Notes: generated from the letters alone by a model not told the origin. 64,000 nucleotides of DNA from Tahibacter soli (GCF_025717065.2 NZ_JAOVZO020000019.1:310001-374000); one strand, 5' to 3'. Positions 1 through 9,093 are shown, counted from the first letter of the stretch. Numbers and translations: made by a program.

Positions 1-275
1 TGGCGGCGCGCGTGATCGACCAGAACGCGCCGCATCAGCGTCGAGGCGATCACGAGAAAATGCCGGCGGTCGTTCCACTGCGCGCGCTGGTGCGTCAGGC
101 GCAGAAACGTCTCGTGCACGAGCGCGGTGACCTGCAGCGTGTGATCGCGCCGTTCTCCCGACAACTGCCGCGCCGCCTGCGCGCGCAATTCGTCGTAGAC
201 GAGCGGCAGCAGGCGATCGAGCGCCTCGCGGTCGCCGTCGGACCAGCGGCGCAGGAGTTGCGTCACGTCGCTCAT
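1..275 (-). CDS. ECF-type RNA polymerase sigma factor, 5' part only
   Basis: Reading leftward from an ATG at 275 gives a protein beginning MSDVTQLLRRWSDGDREALD, followed by a sigma-70 region 2 pattern (LLPLVYDELRAQA, then HETFLRLTHQ and RHFLVIASTLMRRVLVDHAR). This matches the ECF subfamily often annotated as sigma factors of the TIGR02999 type. The gene runs off the left edge, so region 4 (the -35 binding helix-turn-helix) is not visible. A GGGAGG lies about 10 bases upstream of the start. It is transcribed in the same direction as the patatin and membrane protein genes but is separated from them by about 170 bases, so it may have its own promoter. The family call is good; its target genes and any anti-sigma factor cannot be seen. 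Confidence 0.8.
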   Translation of the reverse strand, partial: MSDVTQLLRRWSDGDREALDRLLPLVYDELRAQAARQLSGERRDHTLQVTALVHETFLRLTHQRAQWNDRRHFLVIASTLMRRVLVDHARR

Positions 276-448
276 GCCGGCGCGCGCCTCCCGGCGCGAT
301 CGATCAGTCGGAGGTTCACGTTCGTCGTCCGTCGCCGGCACCGCCTCGGCGCGACGCGCCGGCCCGCTCGTACGATGGCCCGGAGCGGGCGCGCAGCGCA
401 ACCGGCGCGCCGGCGCAGCGACGCGCGGACGGCGTCGAGCGCCGCGGG

Positions 449-985
449 CTACCCCAATGCCGCGCGCACCGCCTTGACGATCGTCGCGACGCACAACGCG
501 GCGTAAGCGCCGAGAATCGCGTAGACGCCGACGAGTTTGATCTGCGTCGCGACGCTCGCGACCGCCACGCGCGTCGCGTCGAGCGGCGGCACGCCGTTCG
601 GGTCGAGCCGCTTGGCGGCATTGAAGACCTCGATCTGCCCGAGCAGCATCGCGTTCTCGGTCCAGTCCGCGGCGAGCGTGACGATCGCGAGCGCGAGCGC
701 CCACGGCCACCACGCGCGCAGCCCGAGCGTGTCGAGCGCGTAGAGGATCGCCGCGAACGCCACGGCGACGAAATACGGCGCGAACGCGAGGTCCCCGTAC
801 AGGAAGCGCGTTTCCGCCGCGGCATCCGGCGTCCACAGTTCGACGAGGCGCGCCGCGTCGTATCCGCGCAGGCCGTACGGCGTCGGCCGCGACAGGCCGG
901 TGCCGGCGAACGACGCGAGCAGCCACAGGCCACCGAACACCGCGGTCGCGGGTGCCGCGAGCAGCACGAGCGCGCGCGCGATCAC
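449..985 (-). CDS. Hypothetical integral membrane protein (178 aa)
   Basis: I chose a GTG start at 985 because it overlaps the stop of the upstream patatin gene in a GTGA arrangement and has GAGAGG about 5 bases upstream. The protein has about four hydrophobic segments: residues 3-25 (first helix), one around FAPYFVAVAFAAILYAL, one around WWPWALALAIVTLAA, and a final one near KLVGVYAILGAYAALCVA. No catalytic motif is recognisable. The four-base overlap indicates translational coupling to the patatin-like protein, so it probably acts with it at the inner membrane (inference). A reading frame that extends further upstream is only the shadow of the patatin gene. Function unknown. Confidence 0.75.
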   Translation of the reverse strand: MIARALVLLAAPATAVFGGLWLLASFAGTGLSRPTPYGLRGYDAARLVELWTPDAAAETRFLYGDLAFAPYFVAVAFAAILYALDTLGLRAWWPWALALAIVTLAADWTENAMLLGQIEVFNAAKRLDPNGVPPLDATRVAVASVATQIKLVGVYAILGAYAALCVATIVKAVRAALG

Positions 986-2937
986 GGCCGTTGCCTCTCG
1001 CGCGCGCACTCGTGCTGCTCCGCGAGTTTCAGCAACTGGTCGAGCTGCTTGCGCAGCGCACGGGCCGCATCGCATGTGAGAACGCCGCCAAGCTTGTAGT
1101 CGCCTTCCCGCACGTCGATCTGCAGCTTCGGATACTTTCCGACGAGTTCGCGCACGAACGCCGCGCCGAACCCGAGCCCGCGCAGGTGATCCTGCACGCG
1201 CACGAGCGGCGCGAGCGGCCGATCGCGGTTGGCGCTGCGCACGAGCGCGATGCCGAACGTCGTATCGGGCGGCGTCGCTTTCGTACCGGCGAGCAGCCTG
1301 TGCCAGCGCAGCCGCAGCAGCACGAGCTCGGCGCCGAGTCGGATTTCCTCGGCCAGCATCTCCGACGTGAGAATGCTGTGCTCGACGTGATTGATGGCGC
1401 CCTCGTCGACGAGCCGCTGGCACAGCGTGCTCCAGTCGTCGCCGGCCGACTGCACGTCGATCTCGACGAGATCGTCGAGCGCCGGCAGGTCGAGCCGCGT
1501 CTCGCAGAACGTCGCGAAGCGCGAGCCGTAGGTCGGCGCACTCGCACCCCAGGCGATGCGGAACATCGGCGACCAGCTCCAGTAGCGGAAGATGTTCATC
1601 CAGCCGCGGTTGTCCGGGTGCCGCCAGAACTGCTCGAGCGAAAGGTCGTGGTAGACCGATTCCATGAGCTGCATCAGCTCCTGGCAGAAGTAGAAGCACG
1701 CGCGGAAATCGTCGCCGGCCGGCAGCGTCGTGCGCCGCTCGACCGGCAGGTTGCCGGGCTTGCCGTCGCCCTTGACGAGATCGGTCCACGCCGGATAGAT
1801 CTGCGCGTCGAGCACCGCGAGCTCCTTCGTCGTCCGCATCTTCTCGAACAGGCTCGCCATCGCCTTGCCGTGCGTGGCGAAGTTGTCGCGCACGCCGGCG
1901 AGCGGCGTCACCCACTGGTGATAGAGCTCGACGAGGAATTTTTCCTTCACCGTCGACGCGTCGACCTCGAATGGCGCGGACCGGCTGACGCGCCGCGTGC
2001 GTTCGAGCGCCGGCGCGATCGCGGTGTCGGCGACGTGCTCGCCGAGCCTGCGATAGCTTTCGAACTGCTTTTCGTCGAAAAACTGGTCGGCCGTCGACTC
2101 GTGCGGAAAACTCCGGTGCGCGCTCGCGTAGTGCGCCACGTCGGGCGGCTCGGCGCCGGTCAGCGACGGCTTCAGATACAGAATCGTTCCGATGGTTCCG
2201 TTGGTGTAGGCAACGGTTCCGACCGCGCACGCGCGTCCGGAAAGCCCGTCGGGCGCGGGCCGCAGCGCCGAGACGTCGATGTCGATGTTCGCGCCGAAAT
2301 CGACGCGGCACTTCTGCACGGCGTTGCCGAGGTCGGCGAAGCTGCGCGCGCGATCGGCACCGGCGTCGACGCACACGATGAAGCGGCAGCGGCGCCGCAC
2401 GAGTTCGTACAGGCCGAGATTCTCGAAGTGGCCGCCGTCGGACAGATACACGAACTTGTCGTCGTCGCGCGTCAGGCCGAGCAGTTCGCAGACCATGCGG
2501 TAGAGCGACGAAGGCGTGCGATCGGCGCGCGGCGGCCACTGTTCGTGATGCGGATTGGCGACCCACCAGCCGAGCCGCGCATCGAACACCGTCAGGAGAA
2601 ACGTCACCGCCGGCGAACTGTGATAGCCCATGTTCGGGCTGACCGCCGCGCCGGAAATCGCGGTCGCGCTGCCGAGCGTCAATGCCCGCGCGAGCCGGTT
2701 GCCGTCCTCGTCGTCACGCTGCGCGGTTTCCTTGCGCAGTTCGTCGGCGCGCAGCGCGGCTTCCTTGCGCCTGTCTTCTTCGCTCGGCTCGCCGATTTTT
2801 TCTGCGCCGCGTCGCGCGTCGCCCATAGGGCGAGCCGCGCTTTTTCGCGGTTTCGCATCGCCGCTTCGCGCTGTTTCGGCGGCACGTCGCCGATCGAACG
2901 CGCACCGGGCCGCGACGACGGCGGCACGTAGCCGCAA
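982..2937 (-). CDS. Patatin-like phospholipase, C-terminal part (frameshifted)
   Basis: This is the 3' part of a patatin-like gene whose 5' part is in another frame (2679-4919). The true coding content starts near 2796; upstream sequence in this frame is low-complexity Arg-rich shadow. The part holds SDGGHFENLGLYEL, where SDGG carries the catalytic aspartate of the patatin Ser-Asp dyad, followed by RRRCRFIVCVDAGAD. The DGG motif and the nucleophile therefore sit in different frames. The remaining roughly 450 residues form a soluble region with no motif I can name. The stop overlaps the GTG start of the next membrane protein gene. Joining the parts needs one extra base at the A-run at 2796-2801 (T on the plus strand). 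Whether the cell makes a full-length enzyme depends on whether that base is missing in reality or only in the assembly. Confidence 0.75.
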   Translation of the reverse strand: MRLRAAVVAARCAFDRRRAAETARSGDAKPRKSAARPMGDARRGAEKIGEPSEEDRRKEAALRADELRKETAQRDDEDGNRLARALTLGSATAISGAAVSPNMGYHSSPAVTFLLTVFDARLGWWVANPHHEQWPPRADRTPSSLYRMVCELLGLTRDDDKFVYLSDGGHFENLGLYELVRRRCRFIVCVDAGADRARSFADLGNAVQKCRVDFGANIDIDVSALRPAPDGLSGRACAVGTVAYTNGTIGTILYLKPSLTGAEPPDVAHYASAHRSFPHESTADQFFDEKQFESYRRLGEHVADTAIAPALERTRRVSRSAPFEVDASTVKEKFLVELYHQWVTPLAGVRDNFATHGKAMASLFEKMRTTKELAVLDAQIYPAWTDLVKGDGKPGNLPVERRTTLPAGDDFRACFYFCQELMQLMESVYHDLSLEQFWRHPDNRGWMNIFRYWSWSPMFRIAWGASAPTYGSRFATFCETRLDLPALDDLVEIDVQSAGDDWSTLCQRLVDEGAINHVEHSILTSEMLAEEIRLGAELVLLRLRWHRLLAGTKATPPDTTFGIALVRSANRDRPLAPLVRVQDHLRGLGFGAAFVRELVGKYPKLQIDVREGDYKLGGVLTCDAARALRKQLDQLLKLAEQHECARERQRP

Positions 2938-4919
2938 TAGTCGGGCGTCAGGCAGAACGACGCGGCCTTGCGGTCCTGCCAGTCGAGCTGTCGCGTCGCG
3001 GCGAGATTGAGCGCCGTGCCGACGAGCGGATACAACGGCCGCGGCTTGCGCGGCGCGAGCGGAGGTTCGGCTTTTCCGGCGGCCCGTGCGTTTTCGGCGT
3101 CCGCAACCTCCTTCGCGTCGCGGGCGACGACGGCCAGCGCGATGTCGTCGTCCGGATCGAAATCGGTCGTCGGCTCGGCCGCACGCTTGCGGCTCGCGCC
3201 GAGATAGCAGCGCACGAGCCGGTTGCGGTAGAACGCATTCATGCTGAACTCGTTCACGTCGATCGTCATGCCGAACAGCACCGCGACCGCCGTCGCCATC
3301 AGGAACAGCGCAACCACGGCGCCCCGCAGTTCCGTTGAATTTTTCCCAAGATAATCAAGATACGCTTCGCTGCCGTCGATGTTCGGCGGACTCCACGCCA
3401 CGACGCCGGCGAATCCGACGTGCTGCAGCAGCAGATGCGCGCACAGGCTCGTCGCGATCAGAAGACCCACGACGAAGATCGGCGGCGCGAGGCGCACGAG
3501 GATTTCGAGCGGCCTCAGGCCGCCCGTGCCGTTGCTGCGCTTGCCGAACGCGCCGAGCACGCCGACGCCGGTGGTCGCAAGCCAACCCGCGAGGCCGGCC
3601 CAGCTGACCGAGCCGAGCTGAAACAGCAGCCAGGGTCCGTAGACGGTCAGCGCCATCGCGGCGGTGCCGAGAATGACCAGACGCGCGGCACGGCCGCCGA
3701 TGCGCGCCCATATCTCGCGCTGCAGGTCCGACAGCGCCGGGCCGGCGAAACCGACGTGCGCGATGCCCGCGAGCATGATCGCCATGAGCACGACCGTCGG
3801 CCCCAGCAGAATCACGTACCACTTGCCGGCATACGGCACTCCGGCGCCGGCGAGACCGCCGATCCCGGCGAGCAGGTGATGCGCGCCGAGCAGCGCAAGG
3901 CCCGCGATGGCCGCCGAGCCCGCCGACGCGGCAAGGAAGCGCACCGGGTGCTTCCTGATCGGCGACGGCGCGACGCGCTCGTTCGTCCGCATGCGCCGCC
4001 ACGGGGCGACCAGCACGTCGTACAAGAACCACAGCAGCCACACGCCGAAATACAGAAGCCCGGTAGATACGGCGAGCGACCGCGGCGAAACGCCGACACC
4101 CCTGAGGCCGACCGCGCCGACGAGCGTTGCCAGACCCAGCGTGACGATGACGGCGAGCGCGCACACCTTGACCCCGCGGCCCGCCCCGTTGCCGTTGCGC
4201 GCCAGCTGCGACCGCGACGAAATCACCGCGACGAGACAGGCGGCGACGATGCACAGCACGGCCGCGGTACCGACGGCCTCCTCGGCCCGCGCGTCGAACC
4301 AGCCGACGAGCACATACAGAATAAGCGGCGTCAGACACGCCGCGACGAGCAGCGCGACCAGTTGCACCTGCACCAGCAGCACGTTGCGCACGTAGTTGCC
4401 GACGATGCTCATCGTGTCGCCCGACAGCGCCGTCTTGCGCGGGCTCAGATAGTTGCTGTATTGCCGCAGATGCCGGATCGGCTGCTGCGGATCGAAACCG
4501 TCGCGTCGCGCGGCGCCGCCGTCCTGCGCGTCCTTCGGCGCGTCGGTCACGCTCGACGAGAGCACTTCGACCGCGCGGCCGATACCGTAACGATGGATCA
4601 GCGCCTGCACGAACGAGCCGATGTAACCGCCGCCGGACACCGTCGACTGATAGTGGAAGCCCGGCAGCAGGCCGCGCCGGGCCAGCGCCTGCAGCACGCC
4701 GAGTCCGAATGTCGCGCTGCGGATGCCGCCGCCGGACAGCGCGACGCCCCACGCGGTCTCGTCGTCCGGGTCGTCCTTCGCCTCGTCCGGCGCGATCGAC
4801 CGTCGGCCGAAAACGGTGTCGAGTTCGACGCGACGCACGTCTTCCATGCGCACGTCGTCGGGCTCCTTCGGTGCGGTCACGGGCGTTCCGGTCGCCGCGG
4901 CCTGGTCATCGGACGTCAT
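2679..4919 (-). CDS. Patatin-like phospholipase with membrane domain, N-terminal part (frameshifted)
   Basis: The ATG at 4919 opens a protein with the patatin oxyanion motif LSGGGIRSATFGLG (residues 61-74) and the nucleophile elbow STVSGGGYIGSF (Ser95). These are the first two elements of the Ser-Asp phospholipase fold. About residues 200-560 contain many hydrophobic helices, an unusual membrane insertion inside a patatin. The last roughly 40 residues of the frame (RAKKTGARKPR onward) are nonsense after the frame break near 2796-2801; real coding continues in the 982-2937 frame with the catalytic Asp motif. The intact protein would be about 1,300 residues. Expected role: lipid acyl hydrolase in or at the inner membrane. 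Translated alone, this part lacks the catalytic Asp and should be inactive. Confidence 0.8.
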   Translation of the reverse strand: MTSDDQAAATGTPVTAPKEPDDVRMEDVRRVELDTVFGRRSIAPDEAKDDPDDETAWGVALSGGGIRSATFGLGVLQALARRGLLPGFHYQSTVSGGGYIGSFVQALIHRYGIGRAVEVLSSSVTDAPKDAQDGGAARRDGFDPQQPIRHLRQYSNYLSPRKTALSGDTMSIVGNYVRNVLLVQVQLVALLVAACLTPLILYVLVGWFDARAEEAVGTAAVLCIVAACLVAVISSRSQLARNGNGAGRGVKVCALAVIVTLGLATLVGAVGLRGVGVSPRSLAVSTGLLYFGVWLLWFLYDVLVAPWRRMRTNERVAPSPIRKHPVRFLAASAGSAAIAGLALLGAHHLLAGIGGLAGAGVPYAGKWYVILLGPTVVLMAIMLAGIAHVGFAGPALSDLQREIWARIGGRAARLVILGTAAMALTVYGPWLLFQLGSVSWAGLAGWLATTGVGVLGAFGKRSNGTGGLRPLEILVRLAPPIFVVGLLIATSLCAHLLLQHVGFAGVVAWSPPNIDGSEAYLDYLGKNSTELRGAVVALFLMATAVAVLFGMTIDVNEFSMNAFYRNRLVRCYLGASRKRAAEPTTDFDPDDDIALAVVARDAKEVADAENARAAGKAEPPLAPRKPRPLYPLVGTALNLAATRQLDWQDRKAASFCLTPDYCGYVPPSSRPGARSIGDVPPKQREAAMRNREKARLALWATRDAAQKKSASRAKKTGARKPRCAPTNCARKPRSVTTRTATGSRGH

Positions 4920-4953
4920 CGAGCCTCTCCCCCCTCGTACGACGGTGAAAACG

Positions 4954-4985
4954 GATCCGCCTGCCGCTGTACCGGCAGGCGGATC
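4954..4985 (-). terminator. Rho-independent terminator after the tyrosinase gene
   Basis: A perfect 13-bp stem (GATCCGCCTGCCG at 4954-4966 paired with 4973-4985) encloses a 6-base loop. Read on the minus strand it is followed by CGTTTTCACC, a short U-tract. It lies 45 bases after the tyrosinase stop codon and before the patatin start at 4919, so it separates the two genes transcriptionally. Confidence 0.85.
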
Positions 4986-5030
4986 GTGAGACGCGGCGGC
5001 TTTCTTGACAACCGGACTACGCGCCGTCTT

Positions 5031-7424
5031 TTACTTCTCCACTTCGATCGTCACCGAGCGGAAACGCACGTTCGCGCGTTCGCTGATGTTCGCCGCGGCC
5101 TTCTCGACGGTCGAATCGGTCACGCCGGTCGTCGGCTCGAACACGAGCTCCGCGTCGGCCGTGCCGCCGAGCGCGCGCAGCGCCTCGGTCGCATCGAGTT
5201 CGACGCGCCGGCCCGACGCTACGGCCTCGTGCCCTTCGTGGTGGTCGCCGAAGCCGAAGAAGCTGATGACGCCGACGAGCGAGCGCTCGCCGTCGCTGCG
5301 CTTGAGGTACACCTCGTACATCACGTGCGGCGACTCGTCGACCTCGAGCCCTTCGATCACGACGAGCGCGCGCTTGATCGGCTTGTCGGCGTCTTCCGCC
5401 GTCGGCGCGATGGCGCTGCGCGCTTCCGGCGCGATGCGCAGCGGCACCGCCGTCACGCCGCGCTGGAGCTTCGTTTCGTTCGGCACGACCTGGAATTTCT
5501 TCACCTGCGGCTCCGCGCCCGCGACCGCGCTGACGGCCTGCCGGCCGGCCGGGCAACCGCCGCCCGAGGCGTAGCTGTAGCCGAGCTGCGCGGTCGTGAG
5601 CATCGACGCGACGGTACGCGTGACCGGATTGCCCGCGCCGTCGATAAAAGTGTACGACGTGCCGAGCTGGCCCGAATTGGTCGGCAGCCGCGTGTTCGGC
5701 GACACCGCGAGCCAGCATTCGTACAAACGGTCGATGTTCGCGTGGTGCGAATAGAAGATCGGGTCGTTGCCGGCGGCCGGCACGGCGCCCATGTAGCCGG
5801 TCGGGCACGACTGCACGGCGATCGCGCAGTGCACCGAGCCGTGCGGCGTGCTTTCGAGCGAGCTGTTGAACCCGTTGTACGCGGTGTTGTTCATCGCCGC
5901 GGTCGTCGACGTGACGGCCGGCGACAGACTGCTCGTACCCGCGTTGAGCGACGTGAGCCGGTTGTCGATGCGCAGCGGATTCGTCGCCGGCGTGCCGTCG
6001 CGGTACGACGCCGGCAGCTGGCCGTTCGTCTCGTAGTCGTAGAACGGCAGGCGCAGGTTCGGATCGCCGGACGCGGCCTGCAGCACCTGCTCGAAGTAGT
6101 ACAGGTACATGCGATGCCACGTCAGGAACTGCACCGTGCCGTGCTGGCATTTGCACCACGTCGCGGTTTCGTTCGGATTGGCCGGGCTCTGCGCGGTGAT
6201 GCCGCTCATGCCGGGCTGGCTGATGCCCGAAGTCGGCGCGCAGCCGCTGCCGAAGTACGCGTGCATGTTCGCCCAGTACTTGAGACTGCGGCGGAAATTC
6301 GCGCTGTCGCGCGGCGCGTTGTTCCACTCGATCATCTGTTTGTAGCCGCGGCGCAGGCTCGCCAGCTCCTGCGCCGACAGCTGCGTGATCGACTTGCGCT
6401 GCGGCGCGCCGGCGACGACCGAGCCGATCGGCGGCGGACACGGCGCCTGGCTGCGGTTGGGCAGCACGCGATAGCGGAAGCTGTTCGCGCCGGACGGATT
6501 GTCGTACGCCATGACGACCCAGTCGGCGCGGGCGTCGGCGTCGAGGCAGCTGATCGCGAGACCCGCGCCCTGGCCTTCCCAGCCCATGCCGGGGAGTGTC
6601 TGGAAACCCGGCGCCCACGCCTGCGCGACGCCGTTCGCGTCGAGATTCGAACCCACGCGGTAGCGGAAAGAATTCGCATTCGCGGGATTGTCGTAGGCCA
6701 TCAGCACGAGATCGGGCCGCGCGTTGCCGTCGAGGTTCGCGAGCGCGGCGCCGAGGCCCTGGCCTTCCCAGCCGACGCCCGGCACGTCGACGAAATTCGC
6801 CGCCCACGTCGCGTTGCCGCTCGTGTCGACGTTCAGGCCGACGCGATAGCGGAACGCGTTCGCGCCGCCCGGGTTGTCGTATGCGATGAAGATCATGTCG
6901 GGCCGCGGATCGGCGTCGATCTGTCCGACGACGACCGCCGCGCCCTGGCCTTCCCAGCCGACGCCCGCGACCTGCGCGTGACTGGTCCAGTTCGCGGCGA
7001 CGCCCTGCGCGTCGAGGTTCCAGCCGATCTTGTAGCGGAAGCCGTTCGCGCCGCCGGGGTTGTCGTACGCCATCAGGACGAGATCGGGCCGGCCGTTGCC
7101 GTCGAAATCGGCCACCGCGGCGCCCGCGCCCTGGCCCTCCCAGCCGACGCCGGGCACCTCGACGTAGTTGGCCGACCAGTTCGCCGTGTTGCCGGCATTG
7201 TCGAGATTGAGCCCGACGCGATAGCGAAACGCATTCGCCCCGTTCGGATTGTCGTAGGCCATCAGGATCATGTCCGGACGCGGATTGCCGTCGAGCTGCA
7301 GCACGACGACGTCGGCGCCCTGGCCTTCCCAGCCGACGCCGGGTACCTGGACGAACTGCGCGGACGCGGTTGGAGCCGCCGCCGCCAATATGGCCAACCA
7401 GCTTCCTCTTGCGCGCAAGATCAT
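5031..7424 (-). CDS. Secreted tyrosinase/polyphenol oxidase with five N-terminal repeats
   Basis: The start is the ATG at 7424, preceded by GAGGGG and opening a clear signal peptide (MILRARGSWLAILAAAAPTA, cleavage near SAQ); upstream in-frame sequence is non-coding in character. Residues 25-330 are five repeats of about 62 residues, each starting V-P-G-V-G-W-E-G-Q-G and containing a D-x-R-P-D-x-x-x-x-A-Y-D-N-P segment, like FG-GAP/VCBS beta-propeller blades. A binuclear type-3 copper domain follows. CuA ligands are His388, His428 and His437 (WHRMY); CuB ligands are His528 and His532 (HGSVH) plus the HH pair at 560-561 (SHHANIDRL). Residues from about 640 to 797 form a C-terminal region like the shielding domain of polyphenol oxidases. 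It should oxidise phenols to quinones outside the cytoplasm. The repeat-tyrosinase fusion is unusual. Confidence 0.92.
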   Translation of the reverse strand: MILRARGSWLAILAAAAPTASAQFVQVPGVGWEGQGADVVVLQLDGNPRPDMILMAYDNPNGANAFRYRVGLNLDNAGNTANWSANYVEVPGVGWEGQGAGAAVADFDGNGRPDLVLMAYDNPGGANGFRYKIGWNLDAQGVAANWTSHAQVAGVGWEGQGAAVVVGQIDADPRPDMIFIAYDNPGGANAFRYRVGLNVDTSGNATWAANFVDVPGVGWEGQGLGAALANLDGNARPDLVLMAYDNPANANSFRYRVGSNLDANGVAQAWAPGFQTLPGMGWEGQGAGLAISCLDADARADWVVMAYDNPSGANSFRYRVLPNRSQAPCPPPIGSVVAGAPQRKSITQLSAQELASLRRGYKQMIEWNNAPRDSANFRRSLKYWANMHAYFGSGCAPTSGISQPGMSGITAQSPANPNETATWCKCQHGTVQFLTWHRMYLYYFEQVLQAASGDPNLRLPFYDYETNGQLPASYRDGTPATNPLRIDNRLTSLNAGTSSLSPAVTSTTAAMNNTAYNGFNSSLESTPHGSVHCAIAVQSCPTGYMGAVPAAGNDPIFYSHHANIDRLYECWLAVSPNTRLPTNSGQLGTSYTFIDGAGNPVTRTVASMLTTAQLGYSYASGGGCPAGRQAVSAVAGAEPQVKKFQVVPNETKLQRGVTAVPLRIAPEARSAIAPTAEDADKPIKRALVVIEGLEVDESPHVMYEVYLKRSDGERSLVGVISFFGFGDHHEGHEAVASGRRVELDATEALRALGGTADAELVFEPTTGVTDSTVEKAAANISERANVRFRSVTIEVEK

Positions 7425-7848
7425 GGTCTTCCCCTCTTCCCGCTCGGCACGATGGCCGCTGCACGCGGTGCGCGAAGCCGGGCCGGCATCGCGACCGCTC
7501 CGAAATCGCAAGGCCTTAAGAGCGCGAACACAGCCGCGCTCCCGGCCGGCTCGCGCGAGGCGCGCGCGATCGGGGTACGTCGGGCATAACCACGCGATCC
7601 GTCCGTGGATCGCGCACGGGCGGGCCGCTTCCCCACGGCCCGCCTGCATTCTGTGTCGTCCGGGCGCGACACCTCGCACCATGCCGCAAAGTTTTCTTGT
7701 GCGTTTGTGGGATCGTGCAGAATGCTCGTCGCGCCGCCCTGACGGCGATCCGACGGACGATCGTCCGCGCATGAGAGGTTCGCCGGGGGCACGGCACTGA
7801 TTCGGCACGGATCGCACGGACGATCCGCATCGCCGATCGGGGGCCGAC
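7425..7848. other. Intergenic region between divergent tyrosinase and DUF2235 genes
   Basis: No gene is seen in these 424 bases. They hold both upstream regions and several inverted repeats. CGCGATCC at 7593-7600 pairs with 7607-7614. GGCGGGCCG at 7619-7627 pairs with 7636-7644. A 12-base perfect palindrome, GGACGATCGTCC, lies near 7753-7764, with a partial repeat (GGACGATCC) near 7828. The palindromes could be operators or 5'-leader hairpins; nothing identifies a regulator. GGGGG lies 6 bases before the ATG at 7849. Confidence 0.5.
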
Positions 7849-9093
7849 ATGAACGAGACGCGCAAACGACTGATCCTGTGCTTCGACGGCACCTGGAACG
7901 CACTCGAATCGCATACGAACGTTTCGCGGCTGTACGCCGAAATCGCCGACGCCAGCGGCGGCGCCGCGCATCAGCGCAAATACTACGACGCGGGCGTCGG
8001 CACCGGCCGTTTCGACAAGCTCCGCGGCGGCATGTTCGGCTACGGGCTCGACAAGAACATCCGCACCGGCTACGCGTGGCTCGCGTCGCAGTTCGGGGCG
8101 AACGCCAAGCAACCGGACAAGCCGCTGCATTCGAGCGGACGCCCGTTCGTCGACGGGCAGGACATCTACCTGTTCGGCTTTTCGCGCGGCGCGTTCACGG
8201 CGCGCAGCCTCGGCGGCCTCGTCGGCTATCTCGGGATTCCGAACCTCGACCGCGGCAGTTCGCGCGCGCAGAAGTCGCTGTCCGACCATGACGACGTCAA
8301 GGAAGCGTGGAAGCTGTATCAGGAATGCCCGACGAAACAGCAGCGCGACGATCCCGGCAAGGATCGCGAGAAGATCGCCGAGCACGACAAGGCGGTCGCG
8401 GCGTTCCGTCGGAGAAGCCGGTACCCGGTGCGGCTGCATTTCGTCGGCGTGTGGGACACCGTCGGCGCGCTCGGCATTCCGAACATCTGGGATTCGGTCG
8501 ATCTGCGTTTCTCCAGCAAATACAAATTCCACAATACGTCGCTCGGCGAAAGCGTGCGCTTCGCGTATCACGCGGTCGCGATCGACGAGCACCGGCTGCC
8601 GTACACGCCGGCCCTGTGGACGTCGAAGACCGATCTGACCGAGGAGGTCGAGCAGCGCTGGTTTCCCGGCGCGCATTCGAACGTCGGCGGCGGCTATGAC
8701 GACGATCTCCTGCCCGCGCCGCCGCTGGCGTGGCTCGCCCGGTGCGCGGCCGCCCGCGACCTCGAATTCGTCAAGGGTGCGAACGGCGGCAAGGTGCCGG
8801 CCGCGTTCGACCTCGACGGCCGCGAACACCTCTCGCCCGTGCGCGACAGCTACGCCGAGTTCATGAGCGGCGCGTATCGCGCGGTGCGTTCCGTCGCCGG
8901 CGGCCGGGTGTACCGCCGCATGCTCGTACCCGGAGACGGCATCAACCAGACGATCGACGAGACGGCGTTCGCAAAGTGGCGCGCCGATCCGAGCTATCGC
9001 CCGCCGAATCTCGGCCAGGCGGGCCGTTCGGACGTGACGTTCCAACCGGCGACCCTGGGCGCCGATCACGTCGTCAGCGCGGGGAACCTGTGA
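7849..9093 (+). CDS. DUF2235 alpha/beta-hydrolase (Tle1-like lipase family)
   Basis: A 414-residue protein with the family signatures CFDGTWN (residues 11-17) and the nucleophile elbow GFSRGAFTAR (Ser112). It also has conserved WDTVGALG and FPGAHSNVGGGY segments, the latter two supplying the expected acid and His positions of the triad. DUF2235 contains type VI secretion phospholipase effectors of the Tle1 class, but many members, including this short one, stand alone and no T6SS gene, VgrG or PAAR is in the window. There is no signal peptide. Its stop overlaps the ATG of the next gene (TGATG), so the two are translated together. The likely role is an ester or lipid hydrolase working with the membrane partner; the substrate is unknown. 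Confidence 0.85.
   Translation: MNETRKRLILCFDGTWNALESHTNVSRLYAEIADASGGAAHQRKYYDAGVGTGRFDKLRGGMFGYGLDKNIRTGYAWLASQFGANAKQPDKPLHSSGRPFVDGQDIYLFGFSRGAFTARSLGGLVGYLGIPNLDRGSSRAQKSLSDHDDVKEAWKLYQECPTKQQRDDPGKDREKIAEHDKAVAAFRRRSRYPVRLHFVGVWDTVGALGIPNIWDSVDLRFSSKYKFHNTSLGESVRFAYHAVAIDEHRLPYTPALWTSKTDLTEEVEQRWFPGAHSNVGGGYDDDLLPAPPLAWLARCAAARDLEFVKGANGGKVPAAFDLDGREHLSPVRDSYAEFMSGAYRAVRSVAGGRVYRRMLVPGDGINQTIDETAFAKWRADPSYRPPNLGQAGRSDVTFQPATLGADHVVSAGNL

Noticed and set aside
2790..2805. Programmed -1 frameshifting in the patatin gene
   Set aside because: The zero frame reads CAG AAA AAA TCG. The base before the tandem AAA codons is G, so the P-site tRNA cannot re-pair well after a -1 slip, and no stimulatory hairpin is obvious. 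An indel is simpler.
6640..6660. tRNA-like GATTCGAACCC stretch (also near 21829)
   Set aside because: Both lie inside well-supported coding sequence, and the flanking bases do not form a T-arm or acceptor.
3420..7589. A 1,389-residue open frame on the plus strand
   Set aside because: It is antisense to the patatin and tyrosinase genes, rich in Arg, His and Asp as expected from the complement of GC-rich codons, and shows no motif. Similar long shadow frames (15271-18996, 19336-23037, 24289-26583, 49747-52512) were dropped for the same reason.
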